Source: Mycolicibacterium canariasense (GTDB lineage Bacteria > Actinomycetota > Actinomycetes > Mycobacteriales > Mycobacteriaceae). From it: 64,000 bases of DNA. Each line of letters starts with the position of its first letter. Within the stretch, counting starts at the first letter, position 1. The stretch lies in assembly GCF_002101555.1 (NCBI RefSeq), contig NZ_LQOL01000036.1:1-64000 (forward strand). The letters run 5' to 3'. The notes under the pieces are model-generated. The model did not search any database and was not told where the DNA came from. It worked only from the letters and a program-made list of their open reading frames with translations. The translations under genes were made by a program, and so were the position numbers. Positions 32,128-39,409 of this stretch are shown piece after piece.

Positions 32128-32700
32128 GTGCACACCGAGAGGCTGCATATCGGCATCGATGTCGACGGCGTCCTGGCCGACTACATGAGTGCCGCTGCGC
32201 AGATGGGCCGCGCGCATGGACACGCGATCGCCGACACCACGCCGTCGACGTACGGGCTGGTGGAGCCGGGCTGGTTTCCCGACGCCGAGTCGGCAGCGGC
32301 TGCCATGCGGGCGGTGCATCTTGACGGGCTGGCGAGCCTGGCACTGCTCGACGCCACCGCTCCAATGGCAGTGCGGGGGCTGCGCGTCGCCGGGCACCGC
32401 GTCACGGTGGTCACCGCGCGCCACCCTGAGCCGGACGGACGAGGGATTCTCTCGCAGTGGCTGCACCGGCACGGGATCGGCCTCGACGAGCTGCATTTCG
32501 AGACGTTGAAGAGTCGTTCCGGCTGCGATGTCTACCTCGACGACGCCCCACACAACATTGCAGAGATTCGCGCCGCAGGCCGCCACTGCGTAGTTCGCGA
32601 CACCACGTACAACCGGCACGTGGACGGGCACCGTGTGTCGTCGCTGGCCGAGTTCGCCACGATGGTGCACGCCGGGATGTTCGGGCGCTACGCAGCCTGA
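32128..32700 (+). CDS. HAD-family 5'(3')-deoxyribonucleotidase-like phosphatase
   Basis: A 190-residue protein with the HAD motifs: IDVDGVLADY (DxDG nucleophile) at residues 10-18, TVVTARH (motif II Thr) and VYLDDAPHN (motif IV acids). The DVDGVLADY/TAR pattern is typical of the NT5C-like nucleotidases carried by phages and plasmids, which dephosphorylate (deoxy)nucleoside monophosphates. Start at GTG 32128 preceded by AGAAGGAGA. Confidence 0.8.
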   Translation: MHTERLHIGIDVDGVLADYMSAAAQMGRAHGHAIADTTPSTYGLVEPGWFPDAESAAAAMRAVHLDGLASLALLDATAPMAVRGLRVAGHRVTVVTARHPEPDGRGILSQWLHRHGIGLDELHFETLKSRSGCDVYLDDAPHNIAEIRAAGRHCVVRDTTYNRHVDGHRVSSLAEFATMVHAGMFGRYAA

Positions 32701-32711
32701 GCGCAGACAGC

Positions 32712-32747
32712 ACAACGCCGGGGATGCAGTTGCGTCCCCGGCGTTGT
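32712..32747. terminator. Bidirectional terminator
   Basis: A perfect 13-bp inverted repeat (ACAACGCCGGGGA and complement) with a 10-base loop between convergent genes ending at 32700 and 32770. The right arm overlaps one GGACGTGACA copy. Confidence 0.75.
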
Positions 32748-32769
32748 CACGTCCCGTGTTGCGCGTAAG

Positions 32770-33108
32770 TCATCCGGGGGCCTGCGTACACAGGATGCCG
32801 CGCGCTGCACCGACGAGTGCTGCGGCCTGCTGGGGGCTCGCGCCGTAGGGCGCGATCACCGAGGCGACCGCCGCGTCGTGGCCCTGGCGCATGTAGAGGA
32901 CCCGGCAGGCCTGCATGCCCGCCATCAGGATGTTGTCGTCACCGCCAGGGAAACCTGCGTTGCGCGCCTGGTTGATGAAATTCTGCTGCTCACCCGTGAT
33001 CGGGATTGGCCACGCCGAGGCGGGAGCTGCCGTGACGGTCAGTGCGGCGGCGCCGGCGAGTGCGGCCGCGGTGGCACGTACGAGCATCTGGGATCGGGTA
33101 CGGGACAT
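32770..33108 (-). CDS. DUF732-like secreted protein
   Basis: A 112-residue precursor with a signal peptide (basic MSRTRSQMLVR, hydrophobic core, AxA-type site at PASAWP, about residue 32) and a helical domain FINQARNAGFPGGDDNILMAG...CRVLYM...ARGILC with two cysteines. This matches the small secreted DUF732 proteins abundant in mycobacteria. Function unknown. Confidence 0.75.
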   Translation of the reverse strand: MSRTRSQMLVRATAAALAGAAALTVTAAPASAWPIPITGEQQNFINQARNAGFPGGDDNILMAGMQACRVLYMRQGHDAAVASVIAPYGASPQQAAALVGAARGILCTQAPG

Positions 33109-33301
33109 GGCGTTCTCTCTTCTCTCGTGACGGATGGCGGCGCCGTAGCGGCACCGGGAGTCGCATCTTGCGCCCTAAACGGGCCCGCGCCCTCCGAACC
33201 GCGACATCAGCGTTTCGGCGTGCCGAACCGGACCACATCAGGAGGACGTGACAGCCACCTGGAGGCCTCGAAATCGCCGCGTCTGGATGCACCCCGTGGG
33301 T

Positions 33302-33398
33302 GACCCCAAAGACCCCATTTTTGCAACTTCTCAGGTCAGGACACTTTTCCGAGAGACCCCATCGTGAACCCCAGAGACCCCATTCGAGTGACCCCGCC
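33302..33398 (-). repeat. Repeated GACCCCAT units
   Basis: The gap 33109-33609 holds related units at 33302-33318, 33351-33362, 33366-33383 and a partial one at 33389. The fullest form is G(A)ACCCCARAGACCCCAT. They may be iterons or binding sites; no gene is convincing in this gap. Confidence 0.4.
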
Positions 33399-33569
33399 AG
33401 CAACAGCGTCCGGAGCGGTCACCGGATCGCGCCCCGCGACTAGCCTCGGACGACTCCGATCACCGCCCGGCTGGGCACTCAAGCCCCGTTCGCCGGTCCG
33501 TCTGCCGTTCGGATGTGGTCGTCGTAGCCGATTTCGCCACTCGGCATCACCTGTCCACCGCTTGTGAGA

Positions 33570-33588
33570 TATTCTCTGTTTTAGAGAA
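33570..33588 (+). promoter_or_regulatory. Shared 19-bp operator, copy 2
   Basis: TATTCTCTGTTTTAGAGAA, identical to the copy at 32025-32043 but on the opposite strand, lies 21 bases upstream of the GTG at 33610, just ahead of an AAAGGAG ribosome-binding site. The same factor probably controls both transcription units. Confidence 0.65.
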
Positions 33589-33609
33589 CCTTGCAAAGGA
33601 GCAAAAGCC

Positions 33610-34242
33610 GTGAGTCGATACCCCGACGGAATGGTTCTGCGTCCCAGCCAGAGCTGGCCAGGCCCGTTCCCGACCGAGCACGTGCGCTCACCGTTTTCGG
33701 CACCGCTGTCGACGACGCTGAGCGAACTCGACCGCGAGCTGTGGTACCTGGGCACCGGCAGCCGCAACGCGCCGTCGGTGCTGGCGATGGCACTCAGCGA
33801 AGGTGACTTCCGCAAGGTCGATGGTCTGCCGCGGGCCAACGCACGTCCCGATCACCCCGGCGTGGTGCTCTACATCGAGTCGATGGTGGGGCCGCTGTCC
33901 TACCCATGCGCCAAGTTCGACAGCTGGACCGACAATCTGCGGGCGATCACGCTCGGACTCAACGGCTTGCGTCGCCTGGAGCGCTACGGGATCACCTCGG
34001 CCAACGAGCAGTACGCGGGATGGAAGGCGCTTCCGGCAGCCGGGGCAGTCGCGGCCACCGGCGCCGAGGACGCGGAGGCACAGCTGCGGCGGGTGTCGGG
34101 ACTGGCCGACGAAACCGATCTGAACCGGGTGTATCGCGTGGCCCGCGCCAACACCCACACCGACCGCGGCGGTGACCGCGCCGGTTGGGATGCAGTCGAG
34201 GCCGCCGGTGATGTACTGCGCCGGCACGGACGCCTGACCTGA
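33610..34242 (+). CDS. DnaJ-like (J-domain type) accessory protein
   Basis: A 210-residue protein from GTG 33610. The segment WTDNLRAITLGLNGLRRLERYGIT...NEQYAGWKAL is the signature of the DnaJ-like proteins found in actinobacterial plasmids and phages, where the central helix pair is weakly like a J-domain although the classical HPD is not evident. Likely cytoplasmic; role unknown. It is the first gene after operator copy 2. Confidence 0.6.
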   Translation: MSRYPDGMVLRPSQSWPGPFPTEHVRSPFSAPLSTTLSELDRELWYLGTGSRNAPSVLAMALSEGDFRKVDGLPRANARPDHPGVVLYIESMVGPLSYPCAKFDSWTDNLRAITLGLNGLRRLERYGITSANEQYAGWKALPAAGAVAATGAEDAEAQLRRVSGLADETDLNRVYRVARANTHTDRGGDRAGWDAVEAAGDVLRRHGRLT

Positions 34243-34279
34243 ACCGCCCAGACGGAAACCCTAACCATAGGAGCGCACC

Positions 34280-35005
34280 ATGGCAGTCATGCACACCCCC
34301 GATACCACCGGACTTGTCGCCGTCTATGGGAGTGCCAACGGTTACCCGAATTTTGAACGTGACGTTCTGGGTTGGGACAAACTCGGCCGGCCGCTGGTCA
34401 TGTGCGGCGACGCGCTGCACGTCGCCCAGACCGCGCCTTTCGAAAAATATCCGAAGTTCGGGTGGTTGAAGAAGCCGGATATGGTGTCTGCATTCCAGCA
34501 GGAGATTTACAACCATCTCCAGAACACGCCGGACATAACCGAGGCAGTCGCAGAGGCAGTCTCCGAGGCGGTACGTGCGGAGCTGAAAAGCCGGCGACCA
34601 CAGAAGCCGCTCCCGGAAGTGGGCGTGGGCATTCTCGAAGAACACATGGGGGTACCGCTGCTCATTCATATCCGAGAAGCCAATCCGCGCATGAGCAGCT
34701 ACGGAAACTCCGTAACGGGCACGCCGTTGGTCGACTACCTGGCATGGAACCCGTTCAGTGACGAAACGAGCAGGCACGACGATGTGATGATCGCGCAGCC
34801 GCGCGTCGCCGCCGAGCTTGTGCAGTATTCGCGCACAGGTGGTTCGCTGATTCTCGGCGTCTTCGTCCGCAACGCGGTAGACCACCTCCCTCAGCTTGCA
34901 GCCTTGCGCAACAGTGAGGCATACACCGAAGAACAAGCGCGGGAGCGCCTGACCACAGCAGCGACGGACGCCGGGTGGGTCACCCTCCCTGGTACAGACG
35001 CCTGA
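34280..35005 (+). CDS. Hypothetical protein, 241 aa
   Basis: ATG at 34280 with AGGAG upstream. Soluble; segments GWDKLGRPLVMCGDALHVAQ, an amphipathic helix EAVAEAVSEAVRAELKSRRP and a C-terminal domain. It lies 37 bases after the DnaJ-like gene and is probably co-transcribed. Slightly lower GC than neighbours. Not recognised. Confidence 0.5.
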   Translation: MAVMHTPDTTGLVAVYGSANGYPNFERDVLGWDKLGRPLVMCGDALHVAQTAPFEKYPKFGWLKKPDMVSAFQQEIYNHLQNTPDITEAVAEAVSEAVRAELKSRRPQKPLPEVGVGILEEHMGVPLLIHIREANPRMSSYGNSVTGTPLVDYLAWNPFSDETSRHDDVMIAQPRVAAELVQYSRTGGSLILGVFVRNAVDHLPQLAALRNSEAYTEEQARERLTTAATDAGWVTLPGTDA

Positions 35006-35144
35006 CCTGGTCGCACCTTCCTCACACCATTCCCGCGAAAGCAGCCACCCATGACCCGCGCGCCTCGCAGCTCAGACAACCCCGTTGCGCCACCGGCGAT
35101 CGCACGGTGGTGACCGCCTCGACAACACCCAACGGAGACACCCA

Positions 35145-35615
35145 GTGAGCACCTATCATCCCGGCACCGACATCGACGCGGCGCAGACCGCACTGGCGAC
35201 CGAGCTGCGGGTGCCGCTGCTGACCTCGGCCTACCCGCAGTGGCACTACGTCACCGGGATCGTCGTGACCGACAGCCCCTACCTGGACCCGGGACTCGTG
35301 CCGACCGACGACGAGGTGCGCATGGTGGCCGCTCATCTCGAGGACTACTGCACCTACTGGTACTCCCCCAGTTACCGCAGCCGGCTGCGTGAATTCGCGC
35401 CGTACGACATCGACAGCGGCGCCAATCTCGGCTTCTACCGCAAGCGCGGCGCGAACGACTGGTGTTACCGCAAGCGTAGTTGGCAGCAGGGGCCCAGCTG
35501 GTGGCCGGCACCGCTGCAGCCGCCGATGACGCTGGCGGAGGTCATCGCCCGCAACGGCGGTGACAGCCTGCGTGAACGGGCAGATAAGCGCCGGGGCGAA
35601 TCGAAGCTCAGGTGA
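35145..35615 (+). CDS. Hypothetical protein, 156 aa
   Basis: From GTG 35145. An aromatic-rich protein (YCTYWYSPSYRSRLREFAPY, FYRKRGANDWCYRKRSW) with a repeated YRKR motif. Overlaps the next small gene by 4 bases. Not recognised. Confidence 0.5.
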   Translation: MSTYHPGTDIDAAQTALATELRVPLLTSAYPQWHYVTGIVVTDSPYLDPGLVPTDDEVRMVAAHLEDYCTYWYSPSYRSRLREFAPYDIDSGANLGFYRKRGANDWCYRKRSWQQGPSWWPAPLQPPMTLAEVIARNGGDSLRERADKRRGESKLR

Positions 35616-35818
35616 GCGTTCAGGCAGCGCACGACGGTGCCACCGTGACGACGGTGGTCACGCCACTGACTGTGCACGGTCAGCCTGCACCGCGTGATCC
35701 CCTCTGCGGCGCATGCGATCTCGACCGGCACACCTGCCCCGGATGCGGCGACTGGCTGCATCACGGAACGGCGTGTTGCGCGCTCTGTGTGCAGGAGGTC
35801 CGCCGCGGTGTGCGCTGA
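35612..35818 (+). CDS. Zinc-finger miniprotein, 68 aa
   Basis: From GTG 35612. Contains CGACDLDRHTCPGCGDWLHHG and CCALC, giving paired CxxC/CxxH metal sites. Overlaps the genes on both sides. Probably a nucleic-acid- or protein-binding accessory. Confidence 0.5.
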   Translation: MSVQAAHDGATVTTVVTPLTVHGQPAPRDPLCGACDLDRHTCPGCGDWLHHGTACCALCVQEVRRGVR

Positions 35819-36080
35819 TCGCGGTGCGCCGATCGCAGTCTTGACCCGTACCGGTGACTACACCTGGACACTCACCAGCGACGATGGGAGCTTCATCGCC
35901 GCCCTGGGCAGCGGCGCCGAACGTGTTCTGGATTGCGCGTCCGACCTGCTGCCGTTCCGGCGTCGTCGGGGTCGTGGCGGCCGATGGTTCCCTGCGGGGG
36001 ATGAAGTCTTCGAGTTCCGCGCTGTTCAGGGCAGCAGTTCGCGCCAGCGCGTGAGATCTGCGCTGCGGGCGTGGCGGTAG
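35808..36080 (+). CDS. Hypothetical protein, 90 aa
   Basis: From GTG 35808 inside the previous gene. Beta-like start (VLTRTGDYTWTLTSDDGSFI) and a very basic middle (FRRRRGRGGRWF). Its 3' end overlaps the convergent HTH gene by 55 bases, an unusually long convergent overlap. Not recognised. Confidence 0.4.
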   Translation: MCADRGAPIAVLTRTGDYTWTLTSDDGSFIAALGSGAERVLDCASDLLPFRRRRGRGGRWFPAGDEVFEFRAVQGSSSRQRVRSALRAWR

Positions 36081-36628
36081 ATCACCGCGCGGGTGACGTC
36101 GAGTTCGCGGGCCACCCATACCAGAGGCACCAGCGAGGCAGTGGCCGCGGCGATCAGGCTCACTTGCGCGCCGCAGTGATCGAGGCGGTTCTCTCGTGCA
36201 GCGTCCAGTGCCGCATCGGTTCCGGCGCCGACCAGCCACGCTTGGTCCATGGTGTCGGGATCGGCGGCCCACAGCGCACCGACGACATCAGCTGCAGCTT
36301 CGACCAGTTCCTCGGCGGTGCGGCGACCCGGGTGCAGCAGCCAGCGCTCCAGTGCCAGCACCAGTTTCGCCCGCGGATCATCGTCACCGACAGCACCAAG
36401 GACGTCGGCGACCAGCGTGCACAGCGGCCCGCAGCGGGCCCGCGCCTGTGCCCCGTCGCCACTGGCAGCCGCGCCAATCAGCGGATAGATGGTGCGCGAG
36501 GATTGCGACCGCACCGGATCGGCCAGCGCAGCGGCGACTGTCAGCGCGGTGGTCGCAGCGTGGGCAGCGGTGTCGTACAGCTGCTGTGCCCCGTGCGCGC
36601 TCAGGTGGCGCCGGGCGGTGGCGGTCAC
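36026..36628 (-). CDS. Helical protein with C-terminal HTH
   Basis: A 200-residue alanine-rich helical protein. The C-terminal LVWVARELDVTRAVIYRHARS is a helix-turn-helix-like element, suggesting DNA binding with a helical sensor domain of unknown ligand. Its start overlaps the protease gene stop by 4 bases. Confidence 0.5.
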   Translation of the reverse strand: MTATARRHLSAHGAQQLYDTAAHAATTALTVAAALADPVRSQSSRTIYPLIGAAASGDGAQARARCGPLCTLVADVLGAVGDDDPRAKLVLALERWLLHPGRRTAEELVEAAADVVGALWAADPDTMDQAWLVGAGTDAALDAARENRLDHCGAQVSLIAAATASLVPLVWVARELDVTRAVIYRHARSADLTRWRELLP

Positions 36629-37455
36629 TGGGCGGCCTGTTCGACGATGGCACGCAGCTTGAGTCGGTCCAGCACCGGCGCCAGGTAGGTCGCGTAGTTC
36701 TGATCAACCGCCGGACCACCGGCGAGGGTACCGACTGCCATGGCGTCCCCGTCGGCGTTGACCACGAAAACCGGTGCACCCGAGTCACCTTTGACCGCCG
36801 CGCCTCCCCACAGCAGTTCGTCGCTGCCGGCGGCGATCAGCGGGCCGCAGGTTATGCCCGATCGCGAACCGTGCATGCAGATCGGGGTTCCGGGTTCCAG
36901 CGTCTGTGCCTGGTCGACGGTGAGTACCCCGCGCAGGTGCACGCCGTCGGCGACGTCGGTGCCGAATCCGCTGGACTGCTGGTCGGGCGAGAGGAAGAAC
37001 AATGCCGCGTCATAGGAGCGACCGTCATCATCGGCGCCACGCTCGGCGTTCTGGAGTGGTAGCAGGGACATCCGTTGTTGGCCGTGCGTGTCGGTGTACA
37101 TCCACAGCGGTGAGCCCTCGTCCTGATCGCAGTGTCCCGCGGTGAGGTAGCCGATGTCGCGGCGCACGCTCATCACCGGCCATCCGGCGGTGCACAGCGA
37201 GGCGGTCCCGTCGGGCGCCGGCTGCAGGATGCTGACTCCGGGTGCGGGTTCTGACGCCGCGGTGAAGTCCGCGATACGCCCGGTGCCGTACACCCCCGCG
37301 ATGGATACCCATGGACCAACCGCGCCGGCATCGATCGGTGCAGCGGCAGCGGCCGGAATGCCGGATAGCGCCAGCGCGGCAGCCACCATGGCACAAGCCG
37401 CGGACGTGACACTGGCACGAGTATTCCTGCCGCACCGTCGGTTTCTAGGTGTCAT
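36625..37455 (-). CDS. Secreted trypsin-like (S1) serine protease
   Basis: A 276-residue precursor. The Arg-rich start and the hydrophobic segment ending AAAAAP (about residues 17-40) form a signal peptide. The catalytic triad is visible: His in LTAGHCD, Asp in YDAALFFL and Ser in VKGDSGAPVF. Cysteine pairs (LCTAGW with GHC; ICMHG with ITCG) suit the extracellular S1 fold. It should act outside the cell, perhaps processing cell-wall or secreted proteins. The ATG at 37455 is favoured; a longer frame to 37521 exists. Confidence 0.8.
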   Translation of the reverse strand: MTPRNRRCGRNTRASVTSAACAMVAAALALSGIPAAAAAPIDAGAVGPWVSIAGVYGTGRIADFTAASEPAPGVSILQPAPDGTASLCTAGWPVMSVRRDIGYLTAGHCDQDEGSPLWMYTDTHGQQRMSLLPLQNAERGADDDGRSYDAALFFLSPDQQSSGFGTDVADGVHLRGVLTVDQAQTLEPGTPICMHGSRSGITCGPLIAAGSDELLWGGAAVKGDSGAPVFVVNADGDAMAVGTLAGGPAVDQNYATYLAPVLDRLKLRAIVEQAAQ

Positions 37456-37619
37456 GGCGCGCAGCATACCCACGCCTGCATCTATCACCCTGTGCATCAC
37501 ACGCGGCATCGATATCGGCATTGCGCCCGCGCCGCGACCGTGTCCGCGACGGGCTTCGGTCTAGTTTCTGCCGTACACGCCCGCGCTGATGGGCAACTGA
37601 AACGTAGGAGTTCGAACCT

Positions 37620-38705
37620 ATGTCTGCTGGCACACGACTGGCTCTGTCGGGGTTGGCCGCTGCGGCGGCGGCTGCGGCCCTGACCGTTCTCGCCGAGGGG
37701 ACAGCCGCGGCGGAAACCTCCGCCCCGGCCCCAGTCCCGGTCACCGACACCGCTGTCTTTCCCGCTGCTCCGGTGGCGCTACACGGCCAGTTCGCGGGCG
37801 CAGCACCGGGCCCAGCAGAGTTCACAGGTCCAGTTCCGCCCGCTCCCCCGGCACTGATGGCGGCCGCGTTGACTGTGCCGCCACCCGGCGCACCCGCACC
37901 GATTCCCACACAGCCGACTGCCTCCGTGCCCGCGGCGTTGCCCGTTGCCGGACCGGCCCCGGAGTCGTTCGGGGTGCCCGCGCCAGGCATGGTCGTGGCC
38001 GAACCGCAGCGGCCGGTCGTGCTCGTACCGGTCCCGGCCGATACGACCACCGTGCCCACCCTGCTCTCGGCGGTGGTGCCTGCCGGCGCGCTGCCCGGCA
38101 TCGATGCGCCGCTCGCTGCACCCGTGGTAGTCCCCGATCCCACAGCGATCCCCGGGGCGGTCGTCGTACCGGCAGCGATCCCCGGCCCGGCTCCGTCGAG
38201 GGCGCTGGTGCTGACACCCGGACCCGTGCCGGCTCCGACACTGCTGGTGCATCCGCTGGTGGCCGAGGCCGCGGTGGACAAGTCCGCGATCATTTATGAC
38301 GCACACCCCGTGGAGCAGGTGACCGATACCGACATCCACGCCGGCCTGCTCTCGGCGGGGGTCAGCCCCGATCTGCTGGGTACGTTCGTCGAGGCGACCC
38401 GCGTCATCATCGGCGGCGAGTCGGGCGGCTCAACCAACGCGGTGAACCGGTGGGACTCCAATGCCCGCGGCGCCGCACAGCCCGACGGCGCTCCGGGAAA
38501 CAGCAGCCGTGGCCTGATGCAGACGATTCCGGGCACGTTCGCCGCCTATCACGCACCGGGGACGTCGCTGTCGATCTATGACCCGCACGCCAACATCGCC
38601 GCAGCGTGGCGCTACATCAACACCCGCTACAAGGTGGATCTGCACACCGGCAGTGGGCTCGATGCGTTCATGGGACGCGGCACCGGCCGCGGTGTGGGGT
38701 ACTGA
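37620..38705 (+). CDS. Secreted lytic transglycosylase, SLT-type
   Basis: A 361-residue precursor with an N-terminal signal peptide (LALSGLAAAAAAAALTVL), a 200-residue alanine/proline/valine-rich spacer that can cross the wall, and a C-terminal SLT domain: IIGGESGGSTNAVNRWDSNA with the catalytic Glu, then SRGLMQTIPGTFAAY and NIAAAWRYI. Such enzymes cut peptidoglycan, often to let conjugation or secretion machines pass. It sits between a secreted protease and the ESX-like gene group, which suits an element encoding surface or transfer functions. Confidence 0.85.
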   Translation: MSAGTRLALSGLAAAAAAAALTVLAEGTAAAETSAPAPVPVTDTAVFPAAPVALHGQFAGAAPGPAEFTGPVPPAPPALMAAALTVPPPGAPAPIPTQPTASVPAALPVAGPAPESFGVPAPGMVVAEPQRPVVLVPVPADTTTVPTLLSAVVPAGALPGIDAPLAAPVVVPDPTAIPGAVVVPAAIPGPAPSRALVLTPGPVPAPTLLVHPLVAEAAVDKSAIIYDAHPVEQVTDTDIHAGLLSAGVSPDLLGTFVEATRVIIGGESGGSTNAVNRWDSNARGAAQPDGAPGNSSRGLMQTIPGTFAAYHAPGTSLSIYDPHANIAAAWRYINTRYKVDLHTGSGLDAFMGRGTGRGVGY

Positions 38706-38707
38706 CG

Positions 38708-38947
38708 ATGGCCCCGCAGCTCGGCGAGATCCGCCGAGAGAACGGAATCGCAGGCCAGATCAGCTATTCGGTCGCTGTCACCTATCCGGGCGAATCCGCG
38801 AGCACGGTGCAGTTTGTCGGCAGCACCTACGGCGGCCCCGTGACGATGGTGACCGCCAGCGGCATGCAGACCCACGTCGATGACCCCGGCCGCTTCGGCG
38901 AGTTCGGCCCGGAGTGGGTGCGACGGTTCTTCGCCGACAACGGATAG
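38708..38947 (+). CDS. Hypothetical small protein, 79 aa
   Basis: Two bases after the transglycosylase stop and so co-transcribed. Soluble, beta-rich (GQISYSVAVTYPGESASTVQ) with an EWVRRFFADNG end. Not recognised. Confidence 0.55.
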   Translation: MAPQLGEIRRENGIAGQISYSVAVTYPGESASTVQFVGSTYGGPVTMVTASGMQTHVDDPGRFGEFGPEWVRRFFADNG

Positions 38948-38956
38948 CCCAGACCC

Positions 38957-39005
38957 AGCACGCCCCGCACCGCGACCTCCCCCCAACATCGGTGCGGGGC
39001 GTGCT
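38957..39005. terminator. Bidirectional terminator
   Basis: A perfect 15-bp inverted repeat (AGCACGCCCCGCACC and complement) around a 19-base loop, between the convergent genes ending at 38947 and 39021. Confidence 0.7.
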
Positions 39006-39020
39006 GCTGTTCGAGCAAGA

Positions 39021-39266
39021 TCAGCCGCGCCGGCCGTCCATGGCGACAAAACTGCACTGTTCGGTCCGCGGCGGACGGTAGATCACCGCATCGCAGAAAC
39101 CACAGCTGATCGCGCGGTGCAGCCCGCAGTGAGCGCAGTGAGCGACGCCGACAACCATTCCGTTTCCTCCGCGCAGCGGGTGGCCGTTTACGCATTGCGG
39201 CGGCGGGGGCGGCTCAGCCCAGCCGAGCCGGGTGCGCCGCAGACCGTGATCTGTCACGTCCTTCAC
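39021..39266 (-). CDS. Zinc-ribbon small protein, 81 aa
   Basis: From GTG 39266. Contains QCVNGHPLRGG, AHCAHCGLHR and CGFCDAVIY, a double CxxC zinc ribbon. A GGACGTGACA word covers its first codons. Function unknown. Confidence 0.5.
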   Translation of the reverse strand: MKDVTDHGLRRTRLGWAEPPPPPQCVNGHPLRGGNGMVVGVAHCAHCGLHRAISCGFCDAVIYRPPRTEQCSFVAMDGRRG

Positions 39267-39409
39267 GATACCGCGATGTCGAACACCTGTTCGACAGTTG
39301 TGGTCGGTTTCCGCGCCGTGACCCCCACGCACACCCGCACGGGTGTAGGAATCGGCAGACAAGATCCGGCTGCCGCGCGGCGGCCGGGCCGGGGACCCCA
39401 GGAGATGCG

